The notes under the pieces: model-generated
What the model was told of the DNA's origin: nothing
What the model saw: only the letters and a program-made list of their open reading frames with translations
Database searches by the model: none
Shown: positions 45,801 to 57,250 of the stretch, in pieces
Numbering within the stretch: position 1 is the stretch's first letter
Layout: each line of letters starts with the position of its first letter
Assembly (NCBI GenBank): GCA_944472155.2
Contig: OX235277.1
Coordinates: 38,016,804-38,080,803 of the forward strand
Length of the DNA stretch: 64,000 nt
Direction: 5' to 3'
DNA from: Trichobilharzia szidati
Taxonomy: Eukaryota > Platyhelminthes > Trematoda > Strigeidida > Schistosomatidae
Made by a program: the position numbers and the translations under genes

Positions 45801-46190
45801 AGCCCATCAATTGCGGAATGGGATGGAATCAGCTTCGCAGCCAAAACCGTTTTAAACAATGTTGGTTTGAATATTCTAACTACTCATAATAGTTAGTAGT
45901 ATGAACTATCATGCTATTCTGGTTGCCTGCATTGACTACCATTTATAGTATCAATCAAAGCATACAATGTAATCTGAGTAATTAGAATTTTCTAAGTCAA
46001 ATAAGATGGACTTTTCCTTCTAAGTGCAAAACTCGTTAAGAAAGCTTACCTCAACTTTTTCCACCCTATTTCATAGGAATCATTTATGGTTATCGAAAGA
46101 GTATGGTATAAGATTCAGAGTTTTCAGTTAAATCGTCCGCATTCAACAGAATTTATGAATAAAGAAAGGTAATTTGTTAACTTTATTGTA
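45801..46190. other. No recognised feature
   Basis: No similarity seen. Confidence 0.3.
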
Positions 46191-46194
46191 TTAT

Positions 46195-46600
46195 TATTCT
46201 TACTCTATTGTGTCCCTTTAGGAATATAGGCTATCAGCAGCACATCTCCATCCAACCCGCTTCTCTACAGTCCTTCTCATTGGACTCACTGACTCACCAT
46301 AAGCTTTTGATTCCTCCTGACACAATCTCTTCCGAATGACTGTAGGATCCATACGGAACTCATCCCTTTCCATTCGTGTTCCACTGGATGGTTTGACCGA
46401 AGTGTGAATTCTCTCAACACTTTCCTCAGAGTGTTTCATATCCATTTCTACCTTCTTAGGTTTATGTGTTGGTCAATAAGCTCCTGGTTTGTTCGTCTCT
46501 AGACTTCCTTGTTCATAAATACTCCCTAACTGACATTTGATCGCCTCTATGTGTAACTAACAGTCCACCTGTTCTTTTCGAATCAGATATCTTGGTAATT
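46195..46600 (-). mobile_element. RTE/SR2-like LINE 3' end, antisense
   Basis: Minus strand: RRTNQELIDQHINLR, MKHSEESVERIHTSVKPSSG and SKAYGESVSPMRRTVEKRVG. The tail is the complement of TGTGTCCCTTTAGGAATATA. Confidence 0.65.
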
Positions 46601-46602
46601 CG

Positions 46603-47195
46603 ATGCGTACGCTGTCTGAAAGCTATCAGGAATACAATCAAGCCTGGTTAGAAGAAAGTGGCAATGGGTCTATAAGAAGTTCAATCACTGAAAATATTTT
46701 AGACGCTAGTTACCCCCCTTCTCTCTCAATGAAGTCCTACTTCAGGGTGATTTGTTGTGTGAAAATTAACCAGCCAGTGACAATCTGCTTTCATCTCCTT
46801 TGCCATTTATATGAAGAAACTGGCATTGTGTATACAAAATTGAAATCTTTCATCAACTTCTGCTATCATCGTAAATGTAGTATAGTTTTCAACCAAAATG
46901 AATTACTCATTTCATTTCTCTGACAGCTTCTGACTCATCTATCCTCTCGAACTCTTGGATAATATAACATTTTGTTTAATTATATGTTCATCCGTAATAC
47001 AACTCATGCAATACCGTCACCCTTGATCAATTTCTTGTATGTATTGACTTTATTACTGGCAACTGTTCTTATAATGATTCATCCCTTAACTACCGTCTTG
47101 TTTTACGAGAAGAAGTCGTACATAAATGCAGCTGTACAGTGGAAGGAAATGAATTCCCTGAAAAGAGACTCTTCACTGAAATACTTATCTTGTTG
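46603..47195 (+). mobile_element. Penelope-like element 3' end
   Basis: LSESYQEYNQAWLEESGNGS then IRSSITENILDASYP follows the pattern of the GIY-YIG second half (..EHYPAWL..SSI..H). The 3' region carries AATGAATTCCCTGAAAAGAG and ACTCTTCACTG near 47150-47180. Confidence 0.65.
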
Positions 47196-47965
47196 CCAGT
47201 TCTTTATGGCAGAAGAAGCATCAAAGATAGGACTCCAGGTGAACATAGAGAAAACGGAGGTGATGAAGATTCCTGGCCAAAACCAACAGCCACAGCGACA
47301 TCAACAGACAGCAATCAGCATAAATGGGAGGAACCTGAAAGAAACTACCTCCTTTACCTACTTGAGAAGCATTGTTTCAACTACAGGCGGAACTGACGAG
47401 GATATCAAAGCAAGGATCGGGAAAGCAAGGCAAGCTTTCATTACTCTCAAGTCTGTGTGGAGGTCAACAACATTCAGCGTCAAAAATAAGATCCAGATTT
47501 TCAACTCCAATGTGAAGTCAGTACTACTATACGGATCAGAGACTTGGCGTGTCACAAAGAACACCTCAAACAAGCTACAGACATTTATTAACACATGTCT
47601 TCGCTTAATACTCAAGATCAGATGGCCGGAAAGGATCAGCAACAAAGATCTCTGGGAGCGAACCAACCAAGAACCGATTGTGAAACAAATAGGCAGGAAG
47701 AAATGGAGATGGATTGGCCACACTCTGAGGAAACCATCAAGTGACATCACTAGACAAGCCATTGCTCGAGTGGAACCCGAAAGGGGAGCGACGAGTTGGT
47801 CGTCCAAGGGTGACCTGGAGGAGATCATGTGAAGAGGAGATGAAAAAGTGTGGGCAGACTTGGAGCCAGGTGAAAACTCTAGCAGAGAACCGAACGCAAT
47901 GGAGACGCATGGCTGAAGCCCTATGTTCCTCTAGGAACTAAAGGAAATAATAATAATGTGATCAT
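47196..47965 (+). mobile_element. RTE/SR2-like LINE, best-kept C-terminal half
   Basis: One open frame (to 47832) reads [80 protein letters not shown] and [20 protein letters not shown], then [13 protein letters not shown] frameshift near 47800 moves to WRRSCEEEMKKCGQTWSQVK, ending EALCSSRN. The tail is GGAACTAAAGGAAATAATAA. The catalytic part of RT is missing. The open frame begins in the upstream PLE end. Confidence 0.85.
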
Positions 47966-48190
47966 AATTATGGAGTGAAGGAAGTTGTTGATAAGAGTGC
48001 ACAGTATGCTGTTGGAGATGCTTCTTGTGATGCGTATCCGGGTTTCTTTGTTATATAGAGGCATTGACTTGACATTAGTGTTGAAAGTCCGAGAGTTGTT
48101 CCTTCTGCTCAGTGAAGTAGATTCACGTACGCTGATTTCAGTTGAATGCAAATCCATGTCGTTTTTTCGATTCAACCTTTTTAGATAATG
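47966..48190 (-). mobile_element. Small inverted RTE piece
   Basis: Minus strand: NSRTFNTNVKSMPLYNKETR, then SISNSILCTLINNFLHS, the KIRIFN..LLYGSETW..LQTFIN.CL segment. It lies tail-to-tail with the preceding RTE copy. Confidence 0.65.
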
Positions 48191-48680
48191 TGGGCAGAGA
48201 ACCTGGCGAAGTTATGAATGTTTCGCTGACTTTGCATCTGTGTTCTGAGAGCCTAAATTACTTTAGGAAGTATGAGATTCCCCACTGATTGACATCTAAT
48301 CTCTAAAAGCCATCTTTTGGAGTGAACTTCTAATAGAGTCTCCCCACCCACACTGAGTCACCCTTGGGCGATACATTTTATTCTATTCGAAGCATAATTC
48401 CACTCAGATACATAAATTACTTAGGGTGTGAATAGGAAATTTGCATGACAAAGCAATTTATCGTGTGGTATATGCTACTAACAAGATTTTGTAAGTAGTA
48501 TATTGGGTGCGTATTGTCTTCGTTAAGAAAATTGAATGGCGGAGGAATAGAATTAAGTGGAGAAGAGGAGAAATGAAAGATCTTTGTGAAGCGACATGGA
48601 AAATATGAAAAGCGGAAGAAAGAAACACGGTACACAGAACACGTGCAAATGGAAAATTTAATTTAGGGTATATGTACTTT
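48191..48680. other. No recognised feature
   Basis: Short frames only. Confidence 0.3.
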
Positions 48681-49285
48681 ACAAGCGCCAATCACTATCA
48701 GTGGAACAAATTTGAAAGAGGTCACTTCTTCCTCTCGTCTAGAGGACATCGTTTCATCATTATCAAATCAGTTTGGTAGTCTGCTGCACTCAGCAGAAAA
48801 CACGGAACTGGGATTCTGTTCTACAGAAATGTGAAGTCAGTCACTTCTTCTATGTCGGTCAGAAACTTGGCCTGCGCGTCACGAATAGCATTTCGAATGA
48901 CATAGCTGCTGACTTTTATCAACAGCCGCCCCTCTAGCTGACTCAGTACTGAAGATTGGATGGCTGGACACAATCAACAACAAGGAATCTCGGAGAGAAG
49001 ACCAATCATGAACCTACTGCTCAACGAATATACCGAAGGAAGTGGAAAAGGATCAGACACACGATGAGGAGACCGTTAGATGATATCTCGCGTAAAGCCA
49101 TCGCTGGAATGGAACCCGAATTGGAAACGACGAGTTGGGGGTTCTAGGATGACATGCAAGGGATGAAAGCTTTTGGGCAATCGTACAGCTAGCTAAAGAG
49201 CACTACAGTAAACAGGAAAAAATGGAGATGTGCTGTTGAAGGCTAATGTTCCGCTCAGAACTCAATGGAATAATAATATATGTTA
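48681..49285 (+). mobile_element. RTE/SR2-like LINE 3' part, decayed
   Basis: Frames: EVTSSSRLEDIVS-like, RLDGWTQSTTRNLGEKTNHE and PTAQRIYRRKWKRIRHTMRR, then PLDDISRKAIAGMEPE. The tail is AGAACTCAATGGAATAATAA. Confidence 0.7.
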
Positions 49286-49750
49286 TAACTTTAACATATC
49301 TTTACATCATTTTGTTAATAAATATTTCATCTACTAAATGCTACGCTGTTCTTCTGTCACAAACTGGCTTTCCAACTGGTGTATTCCCTGAGGATGTTGT
49401 CTAGGAGAACAATGAAAGCCACTGAATTGACTCACTTCTGTCAGAGAACAGAATGACATGAAAATTATTCTCCAGTCGTACAAGTCGTGTTTACTTTTCA
49501 AAGATATCTGAGGTAGTTGGTTGACATGTCACTTATACCTTTATTTCTTCACTTAAATTTCGCCCTCTATAAGAAAATGGCAGCAGGTACAGAAAACCTG
49601 AAAAGTGGGTAACACTAGGCCGGGTCTCCTTAAGCACTGAACATCCACACCTTGCAAATCAATAGTCATATATTCAAGTGTTATTTGCAGGGAACAGAGT
49701 GATTCCACAAACTAATATCATTTTAGGAAATATTAAAAACCAATAAGAAA
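49286..49750. other. No recognised feature
   Basis: AT-rich. Confidence 0.3.
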
Positions 49751-49754
49751 TAAT

Positions 49755-50115
49755 GGAAAGCTTTTTCTTCGTTGTTTAGCATTCTTCATCAGTACGCACG
49801 CTTGAGTTCACCTGGAATCAAATTTAGGACCTTGAGGTTACAAGGCTAGCTTGTTGACCATTCATCCATAGGAAAGATTAGTCCCAACTTTCACTGATCG
49901 GTCATACTTCGCTTGATCGCCAGCCAGTGAGTCTCTATCCGCATAAAAGTCTTGGTTGTACCCCTAAGAGATCTCGGTTCACTCCCTCTGATGACATCAC
50001 GAATGCATACTGCCAAAGAGTTCCAAACAAGGACGAAACATCTGTGCGGTAATCCTTGGTTTTCAAGGGTACTGTCATTAAAGTGATATCGCGATCAAAC
50101 TTGAAACCGTCGGTC
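49755..50115. mobile_element. SINE-B, reverse and forward pieces joined
   Basis: 49765-49870 is a reverse head (CTTCATCAGTACGCACGC..GGTTACAAGGCTAGC). 49950-50110 is a forward hammerhead and 3' arm (AAGGACGAAACATCTG; CTGATGA lost). Confidence 0.6.
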
Positions 50116-50154
50116 ACATTGCGTTAGATTCCATATGGTTTTCGAATGTGCTTT

Positions 50155-50390
50155 CGTTTTTCCTTCACGTTCCCCAGTGGAACATAGGGCTTCAAGCTTG
50201 TGGCTTGAAGTTTCTGTAGCAGTGTTTATTTTACAGGATGGGGTTGCTAACCTCATGCCCAACCTTTTCCCTTCACCAGCATTATTTCTGGCTTAGCGAG
50301 GTAAAGGAGTGCGTCTGTGGCCGGGGATCGCACCCCGGACTATGTGCATGGTCGGCGTTCGTCCTAACCGCTATGCCACCGACGCACAAT
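50155..50390 (-). mobile_element. SINE-C copy, well kept
   Basis: Full length. The left tail complement is TTCCCCAGTGGAACATAGGG. The right head on the minus strand has GGTGGCATAGCGGTTAGGAC and GGGGTGCGATCCCCGG. Very similar to the copy at 58633-58868. Confidence 0.85.
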
Positions 50391-50479
50391 ATGTCGAATG
50401 TGTACGACATAAAATTGATTTCATGCATTTATTCCCCTTGATGAATTTAAATAAAGCAAGAACAACAGTGGTTTATGCA

Positions 50480-51845
50480 GAATAATATGTTACCATCATT
50501 TATTTTGTCGGCTTCTCATCAGCTGCCTCCTTACAGCCTAAATAAATTGTGAGGTTTACGTACAGAAAAGTTTCTACATACTTGCAAAGTTTACATGTTG
50601 TCAGTTGACAGAAAGTTCCACAATTAGTGAAAAGTGTTCAGAAAATTGTGCTTATATAGTTTTTACACAGGCAGTTCAAGTCAAAATAAATGTATGCATA
50701 CAATGGTAAAGGAGTTACGTAATAAAGACGAGAGGTGAGTAAGATGATGAGTAACTAATAAATTTGGTAACGATGTACTGAGTTCAAATCACGTCATAGA
50801 AACAAGAGACAAGCAATATTACAGATTATAAAAAAGAGGGGTGAGGTTAAAGACAAAGATTACGTAATCAGAGTAGAGAATAAAGACATGCAGTTACCAT
50901 GGCAAGGAAAGACTAACAACTGCTTCTTTCTGAACACATAAATCTGGTTTGAAGCGTTTGATAGAAATTGCTTCGGCAAACTTGAGGAGAATGGAGCTCC
51001 TTTGTCTATTGATAATTTTACAGAATTTCTCGATTTCCACTTCATCACCCGTGTCGAGAAGATGCCTGGCGATGGCTCTGTTTGAAGTATCTGTTCCCTT
51101 TAGGTAAAGGCTTTTGGTACATGTTGAGAAAATCGTAGATATGCCCTTCTTTCTGTCCTTCCAATGTAACTGCTCCCGCAGATACATATAAATTTGTATA
51201 TACAGTTGGAGTTCACATGAGAAGGATATCTATCGATTTTTGATTGCGCCAAAGAGCAAGTTGTTTGATAGACGGGAACGAGCTTAGCTGCAGGATAGGC
51301 TATAGCTAGTGATGTATTCAGCCTTCTGTTGATCATCGCTGAAATGTTTTCACCTTTATAATCAAGCTGAAAGTAGATTGGCTTTTTTTCCACTGTGATT
51401 TGTTTTTCATTTGCGACTTCAGATCTTCCATACTTGTTGATGAACCTTTGAGGGCACTCATTGCTCTTCAATGTCTTTTCAAGAAACTCAAATTCTTCCT
51501 CTAATTTCTCTATAGAGCATATTCTTTTCGCTCTATAGTACAGAGTCTTGACTAGACCGCGTTTAAAGCTGTTGGGACAAAAGCTATTGAAATGTAAGTA
51601 TTGTCCTTTCCATGTAGACTTTCGATAAATTGACTTTTGAAGACTACCGTCTTCTAGGCGTTCCATGGCAATGTCGAGGAAGTGAAACTTTCCGTCACTT
51701 TCATGTTCCATAGTAAACTCAAAATTGCTGTGTGCATCATTGAATAATCCGAGTAAGTGTGAAGCATGACTTTCATTGTTGCACACTATAAATGTGTCAT
51801 CAACATATCGACAGTAGGAAGTTGTTTCGTCGATTGATTGATTCG
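50480..51845 (-). mobile_element. Penelope-like element (type F), antisense
   Basis: Starts in the RT just before YVDD (51796-51807; SYCRYVDDTFIVCNN) and runs through thumb, linker, GIY-YIG and C-terminus to an AT-rich 3' end near 50480. One frameshift near 51110-51190 splits the coding part. Confidence 0.85.
50890..51840 (-). pseudogene. PLE RT-thumb to GIY-YIG protein, one frameshift
   Basis: The first frame (51786-51100 plus upstream YVDD) gives GKFHFLDIAMERLEDGSLQK, SIYRKSTWKGQYLHFNSFCP, KKPIYFQLDYKGENISAMIN, and CIYKFICICGSSYIGRTERR with the GIY-YIG tyrosines. The second frame continues RAIARHLLDTGDEVEIEKF and FAEAISIKRFKPDLCVQKEA, ending VVSLSLPW. The RT upstream of the YVDD motif is missing. 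Apart from the shift it is well preserved. Confidence 0.85.
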
Positions 51846-51849
51846 TTAG

Positions 51850-52445
51850 AATGAAATAACCATTTACTTACTACATTTTATTGCTTTAAATTCTATTTCA
51901 AATGATGTGAGCAATTTACGTAATCCATTTTTATGTTCAGTACAAAGAACTTCATAAATCCATCAGCTGAAAAATTCTTTCTTCATTAGTATTTTTTCTT
52001 TCCTGATAAGCCTTAATTTTTCAAGTGATTAATTTTTCTCATTCGCGTGAACTTTAGTCATTCGCTCATTCATCTGAGAGTGAGAATATTCTTTACAAAT
52101 TTTATACACTGAATTATTATTTTACGATAATTGAGTGGATTTTATTATTTTTTTCACCAACTTCTTGACTGTTGAATTCTGTGCACAAAAATTCAACAGT
52201 GATTCAACCATTTTTTGAACTTTGTTCAACCAAATAAATTTCAGTAGTGTTAATTGAAAATAAAATAAAATTTAATTGCCTTTGTGAAATTCACGTAGAA
52301 TACTGTCAATGAATAATCACAGATTTCAGGAGAATAAAACGATTGTTATACCTGTTAGATATATTATATAACTTATAAAGTTGAATCACTCAGCTTGTTT
52401 CAGCTGTCTGAAGCTAACACACACACTTCCCGAAGTATGAGTTAG
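51850..52445. other. No recognised feature
   Basis: Very AT-rich, no similarity seen. CTTGACTGTTGAATTCTGTG and its loose complement GAATTCAACAGTG-like sequence lie near 52163-52205. Confidence 0.3.
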
Positions 52446-52449
52446 CAGA

Positions 52450-52570
52450 AAGCCCCATGGAAACAAATGGTCAACAGGCTGACTTCGTAAGCCGTCTAAC
52501 GTCTTGAGTTCGATCGCTCGTTGGACGAGGTTTTAGGTATTGGTGAAGATTCCTAAACTAGGAGTAAAGA
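52450..52570 (+). mobile_element. SINE-B fragment
   Basis: TAAGCCGTCTAACGTCTTGA and GTTCGATCGC head remnants, then ATTGGTGAAGATTCCTAAAC and TAGGAGTAAAG where the hammerhead was. Confidence 0.5.
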
Positions 52571-52782
52571 ATTTTTCATATGACTATATATATTACTGAT
52601 TGATTGAGATCAGCAGTATATAGCTTTATGTGAATTTGATTGCTTTTTTGTTTACTATTTATAGTATCAAGCAGATGACATAATGTGATCGGGATAACTT
52701 GATTTCCAATGGAAACTACAATGGAATTTAAACTCCTTGGAGTGTGTAGTGCAAAAATTGCTAGCCAGTTTGCAAATTGTGA

Positions 52783-53123
52783 ATTTGGTTGGAAGATTTC
52801 ATCATGAGCTGACATCAATTAGGGAAGCATTGGGAAACCAGTACCTCATCGAAGAAGACATTACGAAGTGGTCACGCTGTGTCATGAATTGGCAGAAGTT
52901 GGAATTCATCGGCTGGTCATTCGATTGGATCCCAGTGGCCTTATGGTCTACGACCTCGCTAGCCTTGTAACAGGAAGATCCAGGGTTTGAACCCCAGTGA
53001 GGTGGGCGCATACTGCTGAAGCGTCTCAAACTAGGTTAACGAAACAGCTGTCCTTTACTCCCAGCTGGTTTTTCAACGGTTCTCGAACGGATGTCAGCTC
53101 ACAGTAAAAATCCTCCAACCAAT
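52783..53123 (+). mobile_element. SINE-B copy with inverted ends, nearly full
   Basis: Reverse 3' arm 52783-52840 (GATTTCATCATGAGCTGACA), 5' part with TGTCATGAATTGGCAGAAGT, B box GGGTTTGAACCCC, and a hammerhead with CTGAAGC for CTGATGA but GAAACAGCTGTCC kept. Forward 3' arm to 53123. Arms pair over about 45 bases. Confidence 0.75.
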
Positions 53124-53375
53124 CAAACAAAATCCCTGCAGAACCATTACTTGAAAAATTGTGGTTTTCATTTGAAAAAATATTTCGTCGGTTGACCACT
53201 GGTAAAACGTTGAAAAACAATAATCCATCTCTGAGCCAAAGAAGATGCCATACATACATGTCGCACTTAAAATATAGCCTTGTGGTCAACACTCCAAAGA
53301 AAAGAGTATAAAACGCCCTTGGAAGAAGGACATTCAGCGCTCCCATATCACAATTGATATTCTCTTCCTACCCAA
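53124..53375. other. No recognised feature
   Basis: Short spacer before a PLE fragment. Confidence 0.3.
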
Positions 53376-53379
53376 TGTT

Positions 53380-53760
53380 CTCAAATAATTCTAAACACAA
53401 AATATCGCATTTGACCACTTCTGTGTTTACCTATCAATTGACTTACTCATATGGAGCAAGATATATAGGTCGTTCAATGCATGTTTCATCCAAAGGAGTC
53501 AAGCAACATTATCCCGCTTGTCTATAAAATTTAAAAATGGATCAATAAGGCATGTTATAATTAAACAGTGGTCACTCAATATGCAAGGAGAGTTCATTCG
53601 AAGTTATCCACAAAGTCAAAAGAAGTCTGCTGAAAGCAATAGGCTTCCATATACTTTACAATGTAGAGGGCTTATCGATTCGGATGGAAAACCCTGATTT
53701 ATGTACCTAGAAGAAACGTCTCCACGCCCTCCTATTTTAAGTTGAGTTCCAAACTCAACT
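53380..53760 (+). mobile_element. Penelope-like element GIY-YIG fragment
   Basis: In shifted frames: QLTYSYGARYIGRSMHVSSK, GVKQHYPACL, SGHSICKESSFEVIHKVKRS, ILYNVEGLSIRMENPDLCT. This is a GIY-YIG endonuclease through to the C-terminal tail, with several breaks. Confidence 0.75.
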
Positions 53761-53789
53761 CGTATAAATATTTTCTTATTATCAATTTT

Positions 53790-53985
53790 TATGCTAGTTT
53801 GGGAATCATCAGCAGTACACACCCACTGAGACTCGAACCCAGGACCTTCCGGTTACAAGGCAAGCTGGCTCGTATACCATTCAGTCACTAGGATGAAACA
53901 GCAGCTGTCCAGTACTCCGGTGTTTGTTTTCAATGGTTCTCTAACTGATATCGATCTGTGATCAACTCGTGAAAACATGACTAAC
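53790..53985. mobile_element. SINE-B split and inverted inside the hammerhead
   Basis: The reverse part begins CTAGTTTGGGAATCATCAGC, so its complement has CTGATGA and half of stem II. The forward part starts at TAGGATGAAACAGCAGCTGT and CCAGTACTCC. The breakpoint lies in or near the stem II loop. Confidence 0.65.
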
Positions 53986-54660
53986 CCTTACTAACCAAAC
54001 TATAGAACACTTTTTATGCATTTTCGTTATGATACGTAATAAAGTTATTTTCTAAGCTAACCTTTTATTCACACTTTCAACCTAGTACACAGTTTATTTT
54101 GATGCTTGTTTTCAGGTTGTTCCACTAACACTAACAGCTTTTCTAAATATCTTTTCGGTATTACTCAACTTTTAGCTTAAACGTAGTATTATTCGTCCCC
54201 TTGATAGCAGTTTGATTAGTATTCACTTTGCTGAAATATTTTATTGATGTAGAGAATACTTCAAACTAATTTTTATTCCTTCATGTAATTGTCCTCGTAC
54301 AACTTAGTCAGTGAATTTGCCTGCAAGCTTCTCTTTCCTGAACTGTTTGTCCTGATTTCCATCCCTATATGGGTATTTTTCATGTCTTACCACATGAGAT
54401 GTCCGGGTTTAATTCCCGGCCGAAGCAATCCAGCTAAGCTCACCCAGTTCACTAACCTTCAGTAAACTCCGAATAGAGCGAATATTAGGCTTCAAGCTGA
54501 CAACTTCATACTGTGAAAAAAACTCCACTTAGGACACGAAATACCAAACACAGATAGACAGAAATCATACCTAAGAATCATTTAACGGAGTAAACACCAC
54601 CAGAAGTAACTTTCAGAAAAAAAGTAAAATCGAGTGGACTTCTGTCGTCCAAAACTCTTT
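53986..54660. other. No recognised gene
   Basis: GTCCGGGTTTAATTCCCGGC at 54401-54420 resembles a tRNA B box and T stem; no A box is seen upstream. Confidence 0.35.
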
Positions 54661-54664
54661 GAAA

Positions 54665-55560
54665 GCTAATTATTATTATTGTTTCCTTTAATTCCTAGAG
54701 GAATATAGGGCTTCAGCCATGCGTCTCCATTGCGTTCGGTTCCCTGCTAGAGTATTCACCTGGCTCCAAGTCTGCCCACACACTTTTATCTCCTCTTCAC
54801 ATGACCTCCTCCAAGTCACCCTTGCACTAACGACCAACTCGCCACTTCCCTTTAGGCCGGGTTCCACACGAGCAATGGCTTGTCTAGTGATGTCACTTGA
54901 TGGTTTCCTCAGAGTATAGCTCAGATTATGGCCAATCCATCTTCATTTCTTCCTGCCTATTTGTTTCACAATCGGTTCCTGGTTGGTTCGCTTATTGCCA
55001 GAGATCTCTGTTGCTGTTCTTTTCTGGCCATTTGATCGTGAGTGGTATTGAGCGAAGACAGTTGGTAATGAAGGTCTGTAGTTTGTTTGAGATGCTCTTT
55101 ATGACGCGCAGCGCAGGTCTCTGATCCGTATGGTAGCACTGACTGACTTCACATTGGAGTTGAAAATCCGGATCTTACTTTTCATTCTGAGTGCTGTTGA
55201 CCTCAACACAGACCTGAGAGTAGTGAAAGCTTGTCTTGCTTTGATATCGTCGTCAGCTCCGTCCACCAGTAGTTGAAACGATGCTTCCCAGGTAGGTAAA
55301 AGAGGTTGTTTCTTTCAGGTTCCTCCCATTTATGCTGAATGTTGTCTGTTGTTGTTGTTGCTGTTGGTGGTGTTGGCCAGGAATCTTCACTACCTCTGTT
55401 TTTTCTATGTTCACCTGAAGCAATTCCTATCTTTGATGCTTCTTCTATCGCCAATTTGTTGTTTTTCGCTTGCATATCATACAGTTTGTGGGAAATCAGA
55501 CATATATCATAGGCGAAAGCTTATACTACCTATCATTCGGCTTTCAGTAATCTCCCTATG
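54665..55560 (-). mobile_element. RTE/SR2-like LINE C-terminal half, antisense
   Basis: Minus strand in broken frames: KLAIEEASKIG.., NGRNLKETTSFTYLG-type words, the glutamine-codon tract (complement of TTGTTGTTGTTGCTGTTGG), and the C-terminal end. The 3' tail is the complement of TTTCCTTTAATTCCTAGAGG at the left. Confidence 0.8.
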
Positions 55561-56655
55561 CTAATACTGATAGCCAGTCGAGAGTCTGTTACTGCTCAAC
55601 TAGCTAGGTGTTTTCCCAGATCCCAAGTGATGAAGGATTGAGCTAAACGAATCGATGTGAATACGGTGCTGCAAAGCACCTCATTTCCAGCCGTTCATTA
55701 GCTGGGTACTTTCCCATCCAGATGTCCGTTTGATTATGCTTTAGTTTAACTTATACAACCTAGAAAAACTGTCTGCCGTCTGCCTAGTTGTATTGATCCC
55801 AGTGTAACAGAATAATTCTTAATTCATTACGCAAATTCACCAGCAAAAAAGAAGCATCAGCCATTCAGTAGCAGGCTTCGTAGGATTAGCTCTCGTGCCA
55901 AAGCAGTTCTACATATATATGTATATTCCAAATTTGCTTAAGACCTTTGTGCACTAAGTACGACTGAAAATCTCCCACTATAAAGTATGAGATTCACCAT
56001 GTCGGGAGTGAATATGATGCATACTGATGACATTCGTTAGCAGTGACGTTGTATCCTGAATCAATAGTTTCAAACCCAGTAGCTAAATGGTCAGTCAGTC
56101 AGCTCACCTTTTAACCGTGGGATCATGGGTTTGATTCCAGGTGAGGATATCGATTGACACGGCTCTAGGCTGTCAAAATGGGTCGGTAAAATTTTCCATT
56201 ACAGCTGTAATGGGACTTCAACGCCTGATAACAATATACTGTTGATCACGTGACTACTATTCTCACACGAACGAGACAGAGAAGGTTGACTGGGAAGGTG
56301 AAAGGCCAACTCACTGCGAATCGCGAATGATTTCGTACAGTTATTTCACATAATCAATAGGTGACTAGTTTGAGGTGGAAAAATTTCCTTTTGCTGATTA
56401 ACATGTACCAGTAAAAATCCCCTAACCGTGATCTTTAATCTGCGTTGCGATCAAATGTCTAGTTTTACGACACGTAAACAGTGAGTCATTACAGATTTCC
56501 ACCTGCCCCAATAATGACTCTAAGATCATTACTGATTCTCTCTACTTAAAGCATAGACCACTGATATAGACACGCATAAAAGAGGGATAGGAGTGAGAAA
56601 TCAATTTTCTGTTTAGTGGGGAAAGAAATTCGCCTGTTAATGGCGCCTAACGTGA
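55561..56655. other. Intergenic with a tRNA-like fragment
   Basis: Near 56078-56160, GTAGCTAAATGGTCAGTCAG (A-box-like) and GGGTTTGATTCCAGG (B-box-like) suggest another decayed tRNA-SINE. The rest is unrecognised. Confidence 0.4.
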
Positions 56656-56659
56656 AAAA

Positions 56660-57250
56660 TGAATATTATGCATTGAAGGATATCAGAGTGAGGATCGGGA
56701 AAGCAAGGAGAACTTTCATTACTCTCAAGTATGTGTGGAGATCAACAACACGCTAAGCATGAAAAATAAGATCAGGATTTTCAACTGCAATGTGAAGTCA
56801 GTGCTACTTGCTATACGGATCAGAGACTTGGCGCTGCGCCGTGTCACGAAGGCCACTTCGAACAAACTACAGACCTTCATCAACAGATGTCTTCGCTCAG
56901 TATTTAGCTCAGGATCAGATGGCCAGCCAGTGCATATAAGTAACAAGGACCTCTGGCAATGAACGAACCAACCCAGCAGGAAGAAATGGAGGTAGGTGGA
57001 CTGGCCATACTCTGAGAAAACAAACCATCAAGTGATTGACATCCCATGCCAGGCTCTCTCTCTCTCGGGTGGAACCCGAATGGAAAGTGTCGAGTTGGTC
57101 TTCAGTGTGACGGTGACATGTAGGAGGAGATGATCTGAAGAGGGGATGAAAGCATGTGGGCAGATGTGGAGTCATGTGAACCAAACGCATTGCAGACGTG
57201 AGTCTGAAGCCCTATGTTCCTCTGGGAATTAAAGGAAACAATAATGATAA
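56660..57250 (+). mobile_element. RTE/SR2-like LINE 3' part, decayed
   Basis: Frames: [40 protein letters not shown], then tail words with insertions. The 3' end GAAGCCCTATGTTCCTCTGG lies next to AATAATGATAATAATG. Confidence 0.75.

Noticed and set aside
50500..50545. Intact hammerhead at the 3' end of PLE type F
   Set aside because: CTGATGAG is present on the minus strand but the following AAGCCGACAAAA gives no stem II and no GAAA box.
51850..52440. Promoter or regulatory region
   Set aside because: Only high AT content; no motif that could be defended.
54395..54425. tRNA gene
   Set aside because: B-box and T-stem-like only; no A box or acceptor stem.
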